A stretch of DNA of 64,000 nucleotides from Palsa-504 sp963800415 (GCA_963800415.1 CAWDBS010000049.1:13648-77647); one strand, 5' to 3'; shown: positions 8,549-17,107, counted from the stretch's first letter. Notes: generated by a model from the letters alone, not told the origin. Made by a program: numbers and translations.

Positions 8549-9586
8549 GTGCGCACCGCCACCACCATCGAGGCCTCGGCCGGCAAAAACGCCGTCGAGT
8601 TCGCCGTCGAGGCCGAGCGACTCGGCCTGGACGTCTGCTGGGTCGCCGAGGCCTGGGGCGCGGACGCCCCCTCGCCGCTCGGCTACCTCGCCGCCCGCAC
8701 CGAGACGATGCTGCTCGGCTCGGGCGTGATCCAGGTCGGCACCCGTTCCCCGGTCACCATCGCGCAGACCGCGATGACGCTGGCCCACCTGTCCGGCGGC
8801 CGGTTCCTGCTCGGCCTGGGGGTATCAGGGCCCCAGGTGATGGAGGGGCTGCACGGCATCCCGTTCGGTCATCCGCTGGGCCGGATGCGGGAGACGGTCG
8901 AGATCGTCCGGGCCGTCTTCACCGGGGAGAAGGTCACCTACGCCGGCCGGCACTACGACCTCCCGCTGCCCGGGGCCCGGCCGATGCGGGTTAGCCTGCC
9001 GCCGGTGTCCGTGCCGGTGTACCTGGCCACGCTGTCGCCGAAGATGCTGGCGCTGACCGGTGAGATCGCCGACGGCTGGCTCGGCACCAGCTTCGTTCCC
9101 GAGCGGGCCGACGCCTACTTCAGCCAGCTGGACGCGGGCCTGGCCCGGGCGGGCAGGAGCCGCGCCGACCTGGACGTCTGCCAGGGCGCCGAGATCAGCC
9201 TGGTGGAAGAGGCCGACCTGGCCCGGACCCTGGCCAGCCGCAAGGAGGAGCTGGCCTTCTCCCTGGGCGGCATGGGGTCGGCCACGGCCAACTTCTACAA
9301 CGACGCCTACAGCCGCCAGGGCTGGGCGCAGGTCGCCGCCCAGGTGCGCCAGCGCTGGCAGGCGGGTGACCGGGATAGCGCGGCCGCCCTGGTCACCGAC
9401 GAGATGGTGCTGGCCACCACGCTGATCGGCACCGAGGACATGGTCCGCGCCCGGCTGCGCGCCTGGCGCGAGGCCGGCGTGGACACCGTCCGCCTCTACC
9501 CGTCCGGCGACACCCTGGCCGCCCGGCTGGACACCCTTGGCCGGGGCATCGACCTGGTCAGGAACCTGGAGCCGGCCGGCAGTTGA
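8549..9586 (+). CDS. LLM-class (F420-dependent type) oxidoreductase
   Basis: The 345-residue protein has the TIM-barrel signatures of bacterial luciferase-like monooxygenases of the F420 subgroup: AERLGLDVCWVAEAWGADA, GSGVIQVGTRSPVTIAQTA, RFLLGLGVSGPQVMEG and the late GWLGTSFVPE. These enzymes use F420 (or FMN) to reduce or oxygenate small organics; the substrate cannot be predicted. The GTG start at 8549 abuts the stop of the SRPBCC gene without a gap. The family is secure; the F420 assignment is based on general similarity and actinomycete context. Confidence 0.9.
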   Translation: MRTATTIEASAGKNAVEFAVEAERLGLDVCWVAEAWGADAPSPLGYLAARTETMLLGSGVIQVGTRSPVTIAQTAMTLAHLSGGRFLLGLGVSGPQVMEGLHGIPFGHPLGRMRETVEIVRAVFTGEKVTYAGRHYDLPLPGARPMRVSLPPVSVPVYLATLSPKMLALTGEIADGWLGTSFVPERADAYFSQLDAGLARAGRSRADLDVCQGAEISLVEEADLARTLASRKEELAFSLGGMGSATANFYNDAYSRQGWAQVAAQVRQRWQAGDRDSAAALVTDEMVLATTLIGTEDMVRARLRAWREAGVDTVRLYPSGDTLAARLDTLGRGIDLVRNLEPAGS

Positions 9587-9690
9587 TCACCCGGACGGGG
9601 CGTGCTGCCGGGCGCGCGTTGAGTCCGGGATCAGCCAGGTATTCGCGGGTTCGTCGCTGACGTGCAGGTACATGTTCAGCCCGGTGAGGC

Positions 9691-10176
9691 TCAGCAGCAG
9701 GTATCCGCGATCAGGCCGCTGTAGCCGCGCAGGGCGCCGATGTCTGAATCGTCCCACTCCGTGGGCTCCTCGCGGTAGACGTTCAGCGTGCCGACCGGGC
9801 TGCCGCCGAGCAGGATCGGGATGCCGGCCACCGCCCGTACCCGGGCAGGCAGCTGTGCGCGCAGGGCCGGCCAGCGGTCGTCCGGCCGCAGGTCGTTGCT
9901 GGTGATCTCCCGGGCGTAGACGTAAGAGTCGTAGCAGGGGCCTTGCCCGGCCGCCGCCTGGGCCTCCTCGAGCTGCCGGCCGCCCTCGTCCGAAGCGGCT
10001 ACGTAGGCCAGATGCCCGGACTCGGTGATGAACATGATCCCGGCGCCGCTGTAGCCGAATACCTCATGCACCGCGTTGACCGTCCGCTTCAGGACCGCGA
10101 CCACGTCCGCGTCGAAGGCCGCCTGACGCAGCCGCTCCAGGCTTGACTGCAGGGCCTCCTCGTCGATGTGGACCAT
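9691..10176 (-). CDS. GAF-domain protein
   Basis: This 161-residue protein is almost entirely one GAF domain (residues about 20-155; GYSGAGIMFITESG, then GPCYDSYV and VAGIPILLGGSPVGTLNVYR). GAF domains bind small molecules or redox cofactors in signalling proteins. Actinomycete relatives often continue into an ANTAR RNA-binding domain, but here the frame stops soon after the domain (ending IADTCC), and I could not find a convincing continuation in another frame. It may be a free-standing sensor or a truncated one. It is monocistronic between the LLM gene and the VapBC module. Confidence 0.75.
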   Translation of the reverse strand: MVHIDEEALQSSLERLRQAAFDADVVAVLKRTVNAVHEVFGYSGAGIMFITESGHLAYVAASDEGGRQLEEAQAAAGQGPCYDSYVYAREITSNDLRPDDRWPALRAQLPARVRAVAGIPILLGGSPVGTLNVYREEPTEWDDSDIGALRGYSGLIADTCC

Positions 10177-10310
10177 GACTGGCAGGCTACCGGGTCAGCG
10201 CGCTCTCGTCGGCGCCCGCGCACAGTTCCGCGCCCGGCCGGTGGTAACACCATTGTCTGGCGATGGTAGAAGTCTGCTATGAGATCCGCGAGCAGCCGGG
10301 CGATGACCGG

Positions 10311-10348
10311 CCTGGCGCACGACCTCTGCCCTGGCGCACGACCTCTGC
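10311..10348. repeat. 19-bp tandem direct repeat, two copies
   Basis: Two exact head-to-tail copies of CCTGGCGCACGACCTCTGC occupy 10311-10329 and 10330-10348. The second copy ends on the first base of the vapC stop codon (minus strand). It is probably a replication-slippage duplication at the 3' end of the toxin-antitoxin operon. Confidence 0.8.
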
Positions 10349-10797
10349 TACTTCTGATCGCCCTCGTCATGACCGAGCAGATAACGGATGCCGTTGTCGT
10401 CGGGGGTGACGTGCCGTATGTTCGCGATGGCGGAGAATCCGGCGTCGGCCGATACGAGAGCATCAGCCCCGGCCGCATGTGCCGCCGCGGCCAGCACCGC
10501 ATCGAACGCCCCGATACCAGCGCTGTCCTCGAACAGGCGCAGGCCTTCACGCAGGTCGGGCTCTTCCACGACGAGCAGCGGCGATAGCAGCTCGATGTAA
10601 TCGCGGGCCAGTTCTGCCGCGTCCTTGCGATCCCGGCGGCGGGCGCGGACGTGAGCGAACTCCTGAATCACCTCGACGGTGGTGGTCGCCGTGACCTCGC
10701 CGTTGGCTATCGCGCGCACCAGCTGTCGGCATGGCATCTGCAGCGGGTGGTCCGCCCCGACGGCATAGGCGAGGACGGTGGTATCCAGGACGATCAC
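10348..10797 (-). CDS. vapC: PIN-domain ribonuclease, VapC-type toxin
   Basis: The 149-residue protein is a PIN domain: an early Asp in IVLDTTVLAYA, Glu in VEVIQEFAH, Asp in GIGAFDAVLAAAA and Asp in ALVSADAGFSA, the four acidic positions that hold divalent metal for RNA cleavage. The GTG at 10797 overlaps the antitoxin stop (GTGA), the usual coupled layout of VapBC pairs. The predicted role is an endoribonuclease toxin held in check by the upstream antitoxin; the RNA target is unknown. Upstream in-frame codons exist but lie inside the antitoxin gene. Confidence 0.88.
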   Translation of the reverse strand: MIVLDTTVLAYAVGADHPLQMPCRQLVRAIANGEVTATTTVEVIQEFAHVRARRRDRKDAAELARDYIELLSPLLVVEEPDLREGLRLFEDSAGIGAFDAVLAAAAHAAGADALVSADAGFSAIANIRHVTPDDNGIRYLLGHDEGDQK

Positions 10798-11036
10798 GCG
10801 TGGCGTCCGCGCAGGTCGTCCAGCTCGGCGATGAGGTCTTCTACCGGCATGGGCTCCGCGGCGAGAATCCGCCGGGCCGCCGCTGATCGCCTGCGCTGCG
10901 TCGCGGGCAGGCCTCGGTCGAGAGCCTCCCGGATCACCGCGGCGACGGACGTCCCGCGTTGGCGGGCCAGGGTTTGCACGCGTTGGTAACGCTCGTCGTC
11001 GAGCAGCAGCTGCAGTCGATGAGTCAGCATACACAT
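10794..11036 (-). CDS. vapB: Ribbon-helix-helix antitoxin, VapB-like
   Basis: This 80-residue protein has a short ribbon followed by helices (MLTHRLQLLLDDERYQRVQTLA, then GTSVAAVIREALDRGL), typical of RHH/CopG DNA-binding antitoxins. The C-terminal part (AEPMPVEDLIAELDDLRG) would wrap the toxin. It overlaps vapC by four bases. ATG 11036 and ATG 11030 are both possible starts; no Shine-Dalgarno sequence is visible, so the mRNA may be leaderless. The upstream sequence at 11028-11056 is AT-richer and contains related GTATGC and GCATGC elements suitable for autoregulation. Confidence 0.85.
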   Translation of the reverse strand: MCMLTHRLQLLLDDERYQRVQTLARQRGTSVAAVIREALDRGLPATQRRRSAAARRILAAEPMPVEDLIAELDDLRGRHA

Positions 11037-11142
11037 ACATTAGCATGCACATGTCAGGCGGGCTGAATGAGGCCGGTGGCGGTGGTACGGCCCGCGCCGT
11101 CGCGGGCCGTGACCCGGATCGCGACCTCACTTGCCGGCGCGC

Positions 11143-12624
11143 TCATCCCAGGGTGAAGGGGTCGCGGGTGCCGCCGGTGAGCTCGACCCAGATGGCCTTG
11201 GTCTGGGTGTACTCGTGCACCGCCTCGATGCCGTTCTCCCGGCCGAGGCCGGAAAGCCCGAACCCGCCGAACGGCACGTCCGGGCCGACCACCCGGTAGG
11301 CGTTGATCCACACGGTGCCGGCGCGCAGCGCGTGCGCCACCCGGTGCCCGCGGTGGATGTCCTTGGTCCACACCGCCCCGGCCAGGCCGTACCGGCTGTC
11401 GTTGGCCAGCGCGACGGCCTCGTCCTCGGTATCGAAACCGATGACCGACAGCACCGGGCCGAACACCTCCTCGCACGCCACCGTCATGGTCGGCTTGACG
11501 TTGGTGAGCACCGTGGGCTGGACGAAGAAGCCGCCGAGCGCGTCGTCGGCGTGCCCGCCGGCCGCGACGGTGGCGCCCTCGCCGGCCGCCGACTCCAGGA
11601 ACGACAGCACCTTGCGGTACTGCGGCTCGGTCGCCACCGGGCCCATCTCGGTCTCGGCCGCGCGCGGGTCACCGAGCCGGATCGACCGGGCCCGCTCCGC
11701 GATGCGCTCCACCAGCGCGTCGTGCACCGGCCGGCTGACCAGCAGCCGCGAGCCGGCCATGCACGTCTGCCCGGTGGCGGCGAACACCCCGGCCAGCACC
11801 CCGTTGCAGGCCGCGTCCAGGTCGGCGTCATCGAAGACCAGGTGCGCGGACTTACCGCCCAGCTCAAGCAGCACGCCGGTGATGTTCGCCGCGGCGGCCT
11901 TGGCCACCTCGGCACCGACCAGGGTGGAGCCGGTGAACGCGATCTTGTCCACGCCGGGGTGGGCGGCCAGCGCCTTCCCGACCGCGGGCCCGAACCCGGT
12001 CACGACGTTGAACACGCCCGGCGGGAACCCGGCCTCGTCCATCAGCGCGGCCAGCTCGACCGCCGAGGCGGGGGAGTAGTCGCTCGGCTTGGCCACCATC
12101 GTGCAGCCCGCGGCCAGGGCCGGGGCCAGCTTCCAGCACAGCAGCAGCAGCGGGGAGTTCCACGGCACGATCGCCCCGACCACGCCGGCCGGCTCGCGCC
12201 GGGTATAGACGAGGAAGTTCGGCTTGTCGCCGGGGATGGTCGTGCCTTCTATCTTGTCGGCCAGCCCGGAGAAGTAGTAGAACCACTGCGGGATGCTGCC
12301 CAGCTGCCCGCGCATCTCGCGCAGCAGCTTGCCGGTGTCCCGGGTCTCAACGTCGGCCAGCCGGTCCGCGTCCCGCGCGATCAGGTCCGCGAGCCGGCGC
12401 ATCAGCCGGGCCCGGCCGAACCCGGTGAGCTGGCCCCACGGGCCGGCCAGCGCCCGGCGGGCGGCCGCCACCGCGGCATCGACGTCGGCGGCGTCGCCGT
12501 CGGCCGCAGAAGCCCACGGTGCGCCCAGGTAGGGGTCGACCGAGTCGTACCGCTGCCCGGACGCCGCCTCGACCCGGCGCCCGTCTATGACGAGCTGGTA
12601 CTGGGGCGTGCTGGTCATCGTCAT
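11143..12624 (-). CDS. Aldehyde dehydrogenase (NAD(P)-dependent)
   Basis: The 493-residue protein contains the ALDH hallmarks: VPWNSPLLLLCWKLAPALAAG, the general base Glu254 in LLELGGKS, the nucleophile Cys288 in ATGQTCMAGSR, and EEVFGPVLSV. It oxidises an aldehyde to the acid. ATG 12624 has an AGGAGGAC ribosome site and overlaps the stop of the CoA-transferase gene by four bases, so it is the last gene of a four-gene operon with MmgE/PrpD, an acyl-CoA dehydrogenase and a CoA-transferase. The substrate is unknown; context suggests an intermediate of organic acid or amino acid breakdown. Confidence 0.93.
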   Translation of the reverse strand: MTMTSTPQYQLVIDGRRVEAASGQRYDSVDPYLGAPWASAADGDAADVDAAVAAARRALAGPWGQLTGFGRARLMRRLADLIARDADRLADVETRDTGKLLREMRGQLGSIPQWFYYFSGLADKIEGTTIPGDKPNFLVYTRREPAGVVGAIVPWNSPLLLLCWKLAPALAAGCTMVAKPSDYSPASAVELAALMDEAGFPPGVFNVVTGFGPAVGKALAAHPGVDKIAFTGSTLVGAEVAKAAAANITGVLLELGGKSAHLVFDDADLDAACNGVLAGVFAATGQTCMAGSRLLVSRPVHDALVERIAERARSIRLGDPRAAETEMGPVATEPQYRKVLSFLESAAGEGATVAAGGHADDALGGFFVQPTVLTNVKPTMTVACEEVFGPVLSVIGFDTEDEAVALANDSRYGLAGAVWTKDIHRGHRVAHALRAGTVWINAYRVVGPDVPFGGFGLSGLGRENGIEAVHEYTQTKAIWVELTGGTRDPFTLG

Positions 12625-13763
12625 GATGTCCTCCTGGGTAGGAATTCGGCGAGGACGGAGTCGGTGTGCTCGCCCAGCGCCGGGACGGCGCCCATGGCCG
12701 CCTCCCGGCCGGGCACGGTCACCGGCGGGAGCAGCGCCCGGACCGGGCCGGCCGGGGTGCCCACCTCGCGCCACCTGGGCGCCAGCTGCGGATGGGCGGC
12801 GAATTCCGCCGGGGTGCGCAGCCGGGCCGACGCGATGCCTGCCGCGTCCAGCCGGGCCACCACCTCGTCCGGGGTCAGCCCGGCCAGCACGGCTTCGATG
12901 ATCGCGGTCAGCTCGCCGTCGTGGGCCACCCGGTCCGGGTTGGTGGCGAACCGCTCGTCGGTGACCAGGTCCGGCCGGCCCAGCACGTGCTCGCACAGCA
13001 CCGCCCACTCGCGTTCGTTCTGCAGGCCCAGGAACACCTCCCCGCCGCATGCCTTATACGGCCCGTACGGGGAGATCGAGGCGTGCCGGGCGCCGGTACG
13101 CCGGGGCTCCTGCCCGCCGTAGACCGTGTAGTAGTACGGCTGGCTCATCCACTCGCCGAGCGCGTCCAGCAGGGACACCTCGAAACTGGAGCCGCGCCCG
13201 GTGCGCTCCCGCTCGTACAACGCGGCCAGCACCCCGCTGTAGGCGTACATGCCGGCCGCGATGTCGGCCACCGAGATCCCCGCCTTGCACGGCGTCTGCG
13301 GGGTGCCGGTGACCGACAGCAGCCCGGCCTCGCACTGCACAAGCAGGTCGTAGGCCTTCTTGCCGGCGTAGGGGCCGTCCGGCCCGTAGCCGGAGACCGA
13401 GCAGCAGATCAGCCGCGGGTGACGGGCCAGCAGCGAGCCGGGGGCCAGGCCCAGCCGTTCGGCCGCGCCGGGTGCGAGGTTCTGCACGAAGACGTCCGCC
13501 CCGGCCAGCAGCGCGGCCAGCGCCGCCTGGCCTTCGGGGGCCTTGACGTCCAGCTCCACCGATTCCTTGCCCCGGTTCAGCCACACGAAGTAGCTGGCCT
13601 GGCCGAGCACCGACCGGTCGTAGCCGCGGGCGAAGTCACCGGCACCGGGCCGCTCCACCTTGATGACCCGGGCGCCGAGGTCGGCGAGCTGCCGGGTGGC
13701 GAACGGGACCGCGACAGCCTGCTCCAGCGCCACGACCACGAGCCCGGCCAGCGGGAGCCCCAT
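12621..13763 (-). CDS. CaiB/BaiF (class III) CoA-transferase
   Basis: The 380-residue protein begins GLVVVALEQAVAVPFATRQLADLGARVIKVE, the standard start of class III CoA-transferases, and has RGKESVELD plus an Asp in GISVADIAAGMYAYSG, the position of the aspartate that forms the acyl-enzyme anhydride. It moves CoA between organic acids, activating the pathway substrate without ATP. Its ATG overlaps the acyl-CoA dehydrogenase stop by one base. Together with that enzyme it resembles glutarate-type activation modules, but I cannot identify the acid. Confidence 0.92.
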   Translation of the reverse strand: MGLPLAGLVVVALEQAVAVPFATRQLADLGARVIKVERPGAGDFARGYDRSVLGQASYFVWLNRGKESVELDVKAPEGQAALAALLAGADVFVQNLAPGAAERLGLAPGSLLARHPRLICCSVSGYGPDGPYAGKKAYDLLVQCEAGLLSVTGTPQTPCKAGISVADIAAGMYAYSGVLAALYERERTGRGSSFEVSLLDALGEWMSQPYYYTVYGGQEPRRTGARHASISPYGPYKACGGEVFLGLQNEREWAVLCEHVLGRPDLVTDERFATNPDRVAHDGELTAIIEAVLAGLTPDEVVARLDAAGIASARLRTPAEFAAHPQLAPRWREVGTPAGPVRALLPPVTVPGREAAMGAVPALGEHTDSVLAEFLPRRTS

Positions 13764-14920
13764 CAAGGGCCGACCGGGTGGCGCTGGATCAGCTGGCGGG
13801 CGATGACGTTGCGCTGGATCTCGTTGGTGCCCTCGCCGACGAGCATCAGCGGCGCGTCGCGGAAGTAGCGTTCCACGTCGAACTCGGTGGAGTACCCGTA
13901 GCCGCCGTGGATGCGCACCGCGTCCAGGGCGATCTCCATCGCGACCTCCGAGGCGAACAGCTTGGCCATGCCGGCCTCCAGGTCCGCGCGCCGCCCGGAG
14001 TCGTAGCACCGCGCGGCGTACAGGACGAGCTGGCGGGCCGCGGTGAGCTTGGTCGCCATATCGGCCAGGTAATTGCCGATGGACTGATGCTTCCAGATCG
14101 GCTTGCCGAACGCCTCCCGCTGCTGGGCGTAGCGCAGCGCGTCGTCCAGCGCGGCCTGGCCCACGCCGAGCGCGCGGGAGGCGACCTGGATCCGGCCGAT
14201 CTCCAGGCCGCGCATCATCTGCCCGAACCCCTCGCCTTCACGCCCGCCCAGCAGTGCCGAGTCGGGGACCCGGTAGTCGGTGAAGGTGAGCTCGCAGCTC
14301 TCCACGCCCTTGTAGCCGAGCTTGGGCAGGTCGCGGGAGACGGTGAACCCGGGGCCTGGCTCGGCCAGGATGATGCTGATGCCGGCGTGCGCGGGCCGGG
14401 CCGCCGGGTTGGTCTTGCACAGCAGCGCGGTCAGCCCGGAGCGGCGGGCGTTGGTGATCCAGGTCTTGGACCCGTTGACGACGTAGCCCGCCCCGTCCCG
14501 GCGGGCCGACGTCCGCAGCGCCTGCAGGTCGGACCCGCCGCCCGGTTCGGTCAGCGCCATGGTCGCCCGCAGCTCGCCGGTGGCCATCCGCGGCAGGTAG
14601 GCGCGCTGCTGCTGCTGCGTCCCGAACGCCAGCAGCAGCTTGGCCACCACCGTGTGGCCGCCCATGGCCCCGGCCAGGCTCATCCACCCGCGCGCCAGCT
14701 CCTCGGTGATCCGCGCGTAGCAGGACGTGCTGACCTGAGCGTCCCCCCACGGCTCACCGATGGCCAGGCCGAAGATGCCGAGCTGCTTCATCTGCTCGAT
14801 GAGCTTGTCCGGGTAGGTGTTGGCGTGCTCAAGCTCGCGGACGACCGGCTTGACCTCGCGGTTGACGAAGTCCCGGACGAGCTGCACCATGGCGCGCTCG
14901 TCCTCGTTCAGCTCATCCAT
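13763..14920 (-). CDS. Acyl-CoA dehydrogenase
   Basis: A complete 385-residue acyl-CoA dehydrogenase: MALTEPGGGSD, SKTWITNARRS, the C-terminal QREAFGKPIWKHQSI and RIHGGYGYSTEFDVERYFRD, and the catalytic-base Glu in VGEGTNEIQRN. It would oxidise the CoA ester made by the adjacent CoA-transferase. It lies six bases after the end of the MmgE/PrpD gene and overlaps the CoA-transferase start, showing tight coupling. Substrate specificity is not readable from the sequence. Confidence 0.93.
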   Translation of the reverse strand: MDELNEDERAMVQLVRDFVNREVKPVVRELEHANTYPDKLIEQMKQLGIFGLAIGEPWGDAQVSTSCYARITEELARGWMSLAGAMGGHTVVAKLLLAFGTQQQQRAYLPRMATGELRATMALTEPGGGSDLQALRTSARRDGAGYVVNGSKTWITNARRSGLTALLCKTNPAARPAHAGISIILAEPGPGFTVSRDLPKLGYKGVESCELTFTDYRVPDSALLGGREGEGFGQMMRGLEIGRIQVASRALGVGQAALDDALRYAQQREAFGKPIWKHQSIGNYLADMATKLTAARQLVLYAARCYDSGRRADLEAGMAKLFASEVAMEIALDAVRIHGGYGYSTEFDVERYFRDAPLMLVGEGTNEIQRNVIARQLIQRHPVGP

Positions 14921-14926
14921 GCCTGC

Positions 14927-16204
14927 TCACTTCCCCGGCGCGCCGGGGACGAACCGCCGCAGTAGGCCGGGTGCGTCCGGCCAGGTCCACGCGGCCGGGT
15001 CGGTGTCCAGGCCGCGCACGCAGCCGGCCAGCTTGGCCTGCAGCTGGCCCGCGGTGGGCGGCCGCGCCGGGGAACCCGGCGGGAACTGCTGGCTGGCCCG
15101 CAGGACCGTCCCGTCGCCCAGGTGGATCTCCGCCTCCAGTACGCCGTCGAGCAGCCAGTCGCCGCCAGGGTCGAGCTTGGTCTCGACCAGGCCGACCAGC
15201 CGCCGGGCGGCGTCCCGGCGGACCGCGGCGTCGGTGAAGCTGCCGAACCCGGGATACCCGTCGAGCAGCGCGGCCGCGGCCGCGTACTCCAGGCTGAACT
15301 TGCCCTGCAACCCGGAGTCCGGCCGGTGATGGATCAGCGGCACCACCGTGGCCTCCGGGGTGCGCAGCACGATCCGGCGGACCTGGGCGGGGTCGAGCCC
15401 GGTGTGCTCGGACCCTGCTAGTTCGGACCCTGCTAGTTCGGACCCTGCTAGTTCGGACCCTGCTAGTTCGGACCCTGCTAGTTCGGATAGGGCGCTGATC
15501 GGCCGTTGCAGGGCATAACAGCAGGGGTAGAGCTTGATCGCCAGGCCGTTCGGCACGGCTGGTCCGGCCGGGTCCACCGCGGCCGGGTCGCCGCCCACCA
15601 GGCCCAGCCACGCGTCGAGGGCGGCGGGGTCGGCCTGCGCGCCGGCGGCCGCCAGCCGGGCCGCCCGGATTCCGGCCTCGACGGCGAAGCCGACCTGCAG
15701 CGACTTGGCGTCGGTGCCGAAGGCGCGCTGGACCCCGCCGGCGGCGGGCACGGCCAGCGCCATGGCCACCGCGATCTGCTCGGCGGGCAGGCCCAGTGCG
15801 ACCGCCGCGCCGGCGGCGCTGGCCGGCGCCCCGGCCGTGCAGGTCGCATGCCAGCCGGCCGAATAGTGCCGCCAGCCCAGCGCCGTGCCCAGCCGCGCCA
15901 TCACGCCCGCCGCGGCCAGGTAGGCGCGCGACCCGCCGCCGGTGGCCAGGGCCGTCGGCACGCAGACCGCGCTGACGTGGGTGGTCGACGGCATGTGCAG
16001 GTCGTCGAAGTCCAGGACGTGCCCGGCGACGGCCCACCGCGCGCCGTCCGGCAGGCTCGCGGCCAGGCGGGTCACCCGGTGGTCGCGGGCGGCGAGCGTG
16101 ACCGCCACGGTGTCCAGCAGGGACCGGTCGGCCAGCTCCTCCTCGCCCGGTCCCGGCTCCAGCTGCGCGGCCCACCGGGCCAGGGTCACGGCCACGGACG
16201 TCAT
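14927..16204 (-). CDS. MmgE/PrpD-family protein with an internal SELAG repeat
   Basis: The 425-residue protein shows MmgE/PrpD features (GHVLDFDDLHMPSTTHVSA near residues 62-80, SAGWHATCTAG, FGTDAKSLQVGFAVEAG, KLYPCCYALQRP), the family of 2-methylcitrate dehydratase and cis-aconitate decarboxylase. A five-residue SELAG unit is repeated five times at about residues 240-265, encoded by exact 15-bp DNA repeats, inserted after the conserved KLYPCCYALQRPISAL segment. It is the first gene of the catabolic operon; ATG 16204 has a GGAGCAGGA ribosome site. Whether the repeat tolerates activity is unknown. The reaction is a family inference (dehydratase or decarboxylase of a tricarboxylate-like acid). 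Confidence 0.88.
   Translation of the reverse strand: MTSVAVTLARWAAQLEPGPGEEELADRSLLDTVAVTLAARDHRVTRLAASLPDGARWAVAGHVLDFDDLHMPSTTHVSAVCVPTALATGGGSRAYLAAAGVMARLGTALGWRHYSAGWHATCTAGAPASAAGAAVALGLPAEQIAVAMALAVPAAGGVQRAFGTDAKSLQVGFAVEAGIRAARLAAAGAQADPAALDAWLGLVGGDPAAVDPAGPAVPNGLAIKLYPCCYALQRPISALSELAGSELAGSELAGSELAGSELAGSEHTGLDPAQVRRIVLRTPEATVVPLIHHRPDSGLQGKFSLEYAAAAALLDGYPGFGSFTDAAVRRDAARRLVGLVETKLDPGGDWLLDGVLEAEIHLGDGTVLRASQQFPPGSPARPPTAGQLQAKLAGCVRGLDTDPAAWTWPDAPGLLRRFVPGAPGK
15406..15487. repeat. 15-bp in-frame tandem repeat inside the MmgE/PrpD gene
   Basis: Five copies of GTTCGGACCCTGCTA (the first has C at its second base) run from 15406 to 15480, followed by a seven-base partial copy. 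Because 15 is a multiple of three, copy-number changes keep the reading frame and only alter the number of SELAG pentapeptides. This looks like a coding minisatellite expanded by slippage. Confidence 0.95.
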
Positions 16205-16216
16205 CGGATCCTGCTC

Positions 16217-16264
16217 CCTCTGCCGGCCACGGCCTCTGCCGGCCACGGCCTCTGCTGGCCACGG
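16217..16264. repeat. 16-bp tandem repeat, three copies, in the MmgE/PrpD leader
   Basis: Three copies of CCTCTGCCGGCCACGG (the third has T for C at its eighth base) lie at 16217-16232, 16233-16248 and 16249-16264, immediately upstream of the MmgE/PrpD start on its coding strand. Read on the minus strand each unit supplies a purine-rich AGAGG. It could influence translation or be a slippage product. Confidence 0.9.
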
Positions 16265-16354
16265 CACGGGGCTGGCCGACTTAATGAGAAATATGTACGG
16301 CCATTTAGTCACAAAAGTACGGCTCACGTCAATCCGGAGCGTACGCTCGAGGGC
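16265..16354. promoter_or_regulatory. Divergent promoter region with repeated GTACGSC elements
   Basis: This 90-base stretch separates the catabolic operon (minus) from the GntR gene (plus). It is clearly AT-richer than its surroundings and holds GTACGGC at 16295-16301, GTACGGC at 16317-16323 and GTACGCT at 16341. Repeated short elements between a GntR gene and its divergent target are common as operators. Binding is inferred, not shown. Confidence 0.5.
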
Positions 16355-17106
16355 ATGGAGCTGCGCCCCGTCGCCTACCGGACCCTGGCCGCCCAGATCC
16401 GCACTGCGATCCGCGACGGCGACTACGCCGACGGCCGCCAGCTGCCCACCGAGGAGCAGCTGGCGGCCAGCTACTCGGTCAGCAGGCAGACCGTCCGGCG
16501 GGCGATGCAGGACCTGGTGTCGGAGGGGATCATCTACCGGGTAGCCGGCCGGGGCACCTACCCCGTCGCCGAGCAGGACAGGTACGTCAACCATTTCGGC
16601 TCCGTGGAGGAGCTGATGGCGCTGTCGCTGGACACCGAGTGCCAGGTCGTCAGCCCGCTGCAGGGCCGGGTCGACGTGGAGACCGCCAGCCGGCTCCGGC
16701 TTGGATCGGACGAGATCTTCACCGTGACGCTGGTCCGGCGGCACGCCGACGTCCCGTTCTGCTTCACCTCGGTCTACCTGCCGCCGCCGATCGGGCAACT
16801 GCTGACCGGGGCCGACGAGCTGTCCGCGGCGGCTGGCGCAGCCGGGTAACGGTTATCGGGCTGATCGACGCCCTGCTGACCGAAACGGGGCTGAGCGGAT
16901 CCATCGCCGCCGCCGAGCAGAGCGTCAGCGCGGCCGGCGCTCCCGCGTTGGCCGCCCGGCATCTGGGCTGCGACACCGGTGAGCCGCTGCTGCGGATCGA
17001 CCGCCTGTACTTCGACGGCGAGGACACCCCGGTCGAGCTCGCGATCAGCTACTTCGACCCGGAGCACTACTCCTACCGGGTCAAGCTCCGCCGCCGGTCC
17101 CGGTAG
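16355..17106 (+). pseudogene. GntR/HutC-family regulator broken by one frameshift
   Basis: The first frame (16355-16849) gives MELRPVAYRTLAAQIRTAI, a winged-helix domain (EEQLAASYSVSRQTVRRAMQDL and GIIYRVAGRGTY) and the start of a UTRA effector domain (HADVPFCFTSVYLP), then stops. The second half of the UTRA domain continues in another frame from about 16840 to 17106 (VIGLIDALLTETG, GEPLLRIDRLYFDGEDTPVE). Joined, the product would be about 250 residues, normal for the family. The break near 16830-16850 could be a mutation or a sequencing indel. The intact protein would be the expected regulator of the divergent MmgE/PrpD operon. Confidence 0.85.
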
Positions 17107-17107
17107 C

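Noticed and set aside
9587..9690. Frameshifted continuation of the GAF protein
   Set aside because: Both alternative frames after the stop were translated; neither resembles an ANTAR domain or the usual end of GAF proteins.
11131..13122. Long plus-strand open frames opposite the aldehyde dehydrogenase and CoA-transferase
   Set aside because: They mirror intact enzymes on the minus strand and contain no family motif.
15406..15487. CRISPR-like array of short repeats
   Set aside because: Units are 15 bp and contiguous without spacers, in frame inside a gene; this is a coding tandem repeat.
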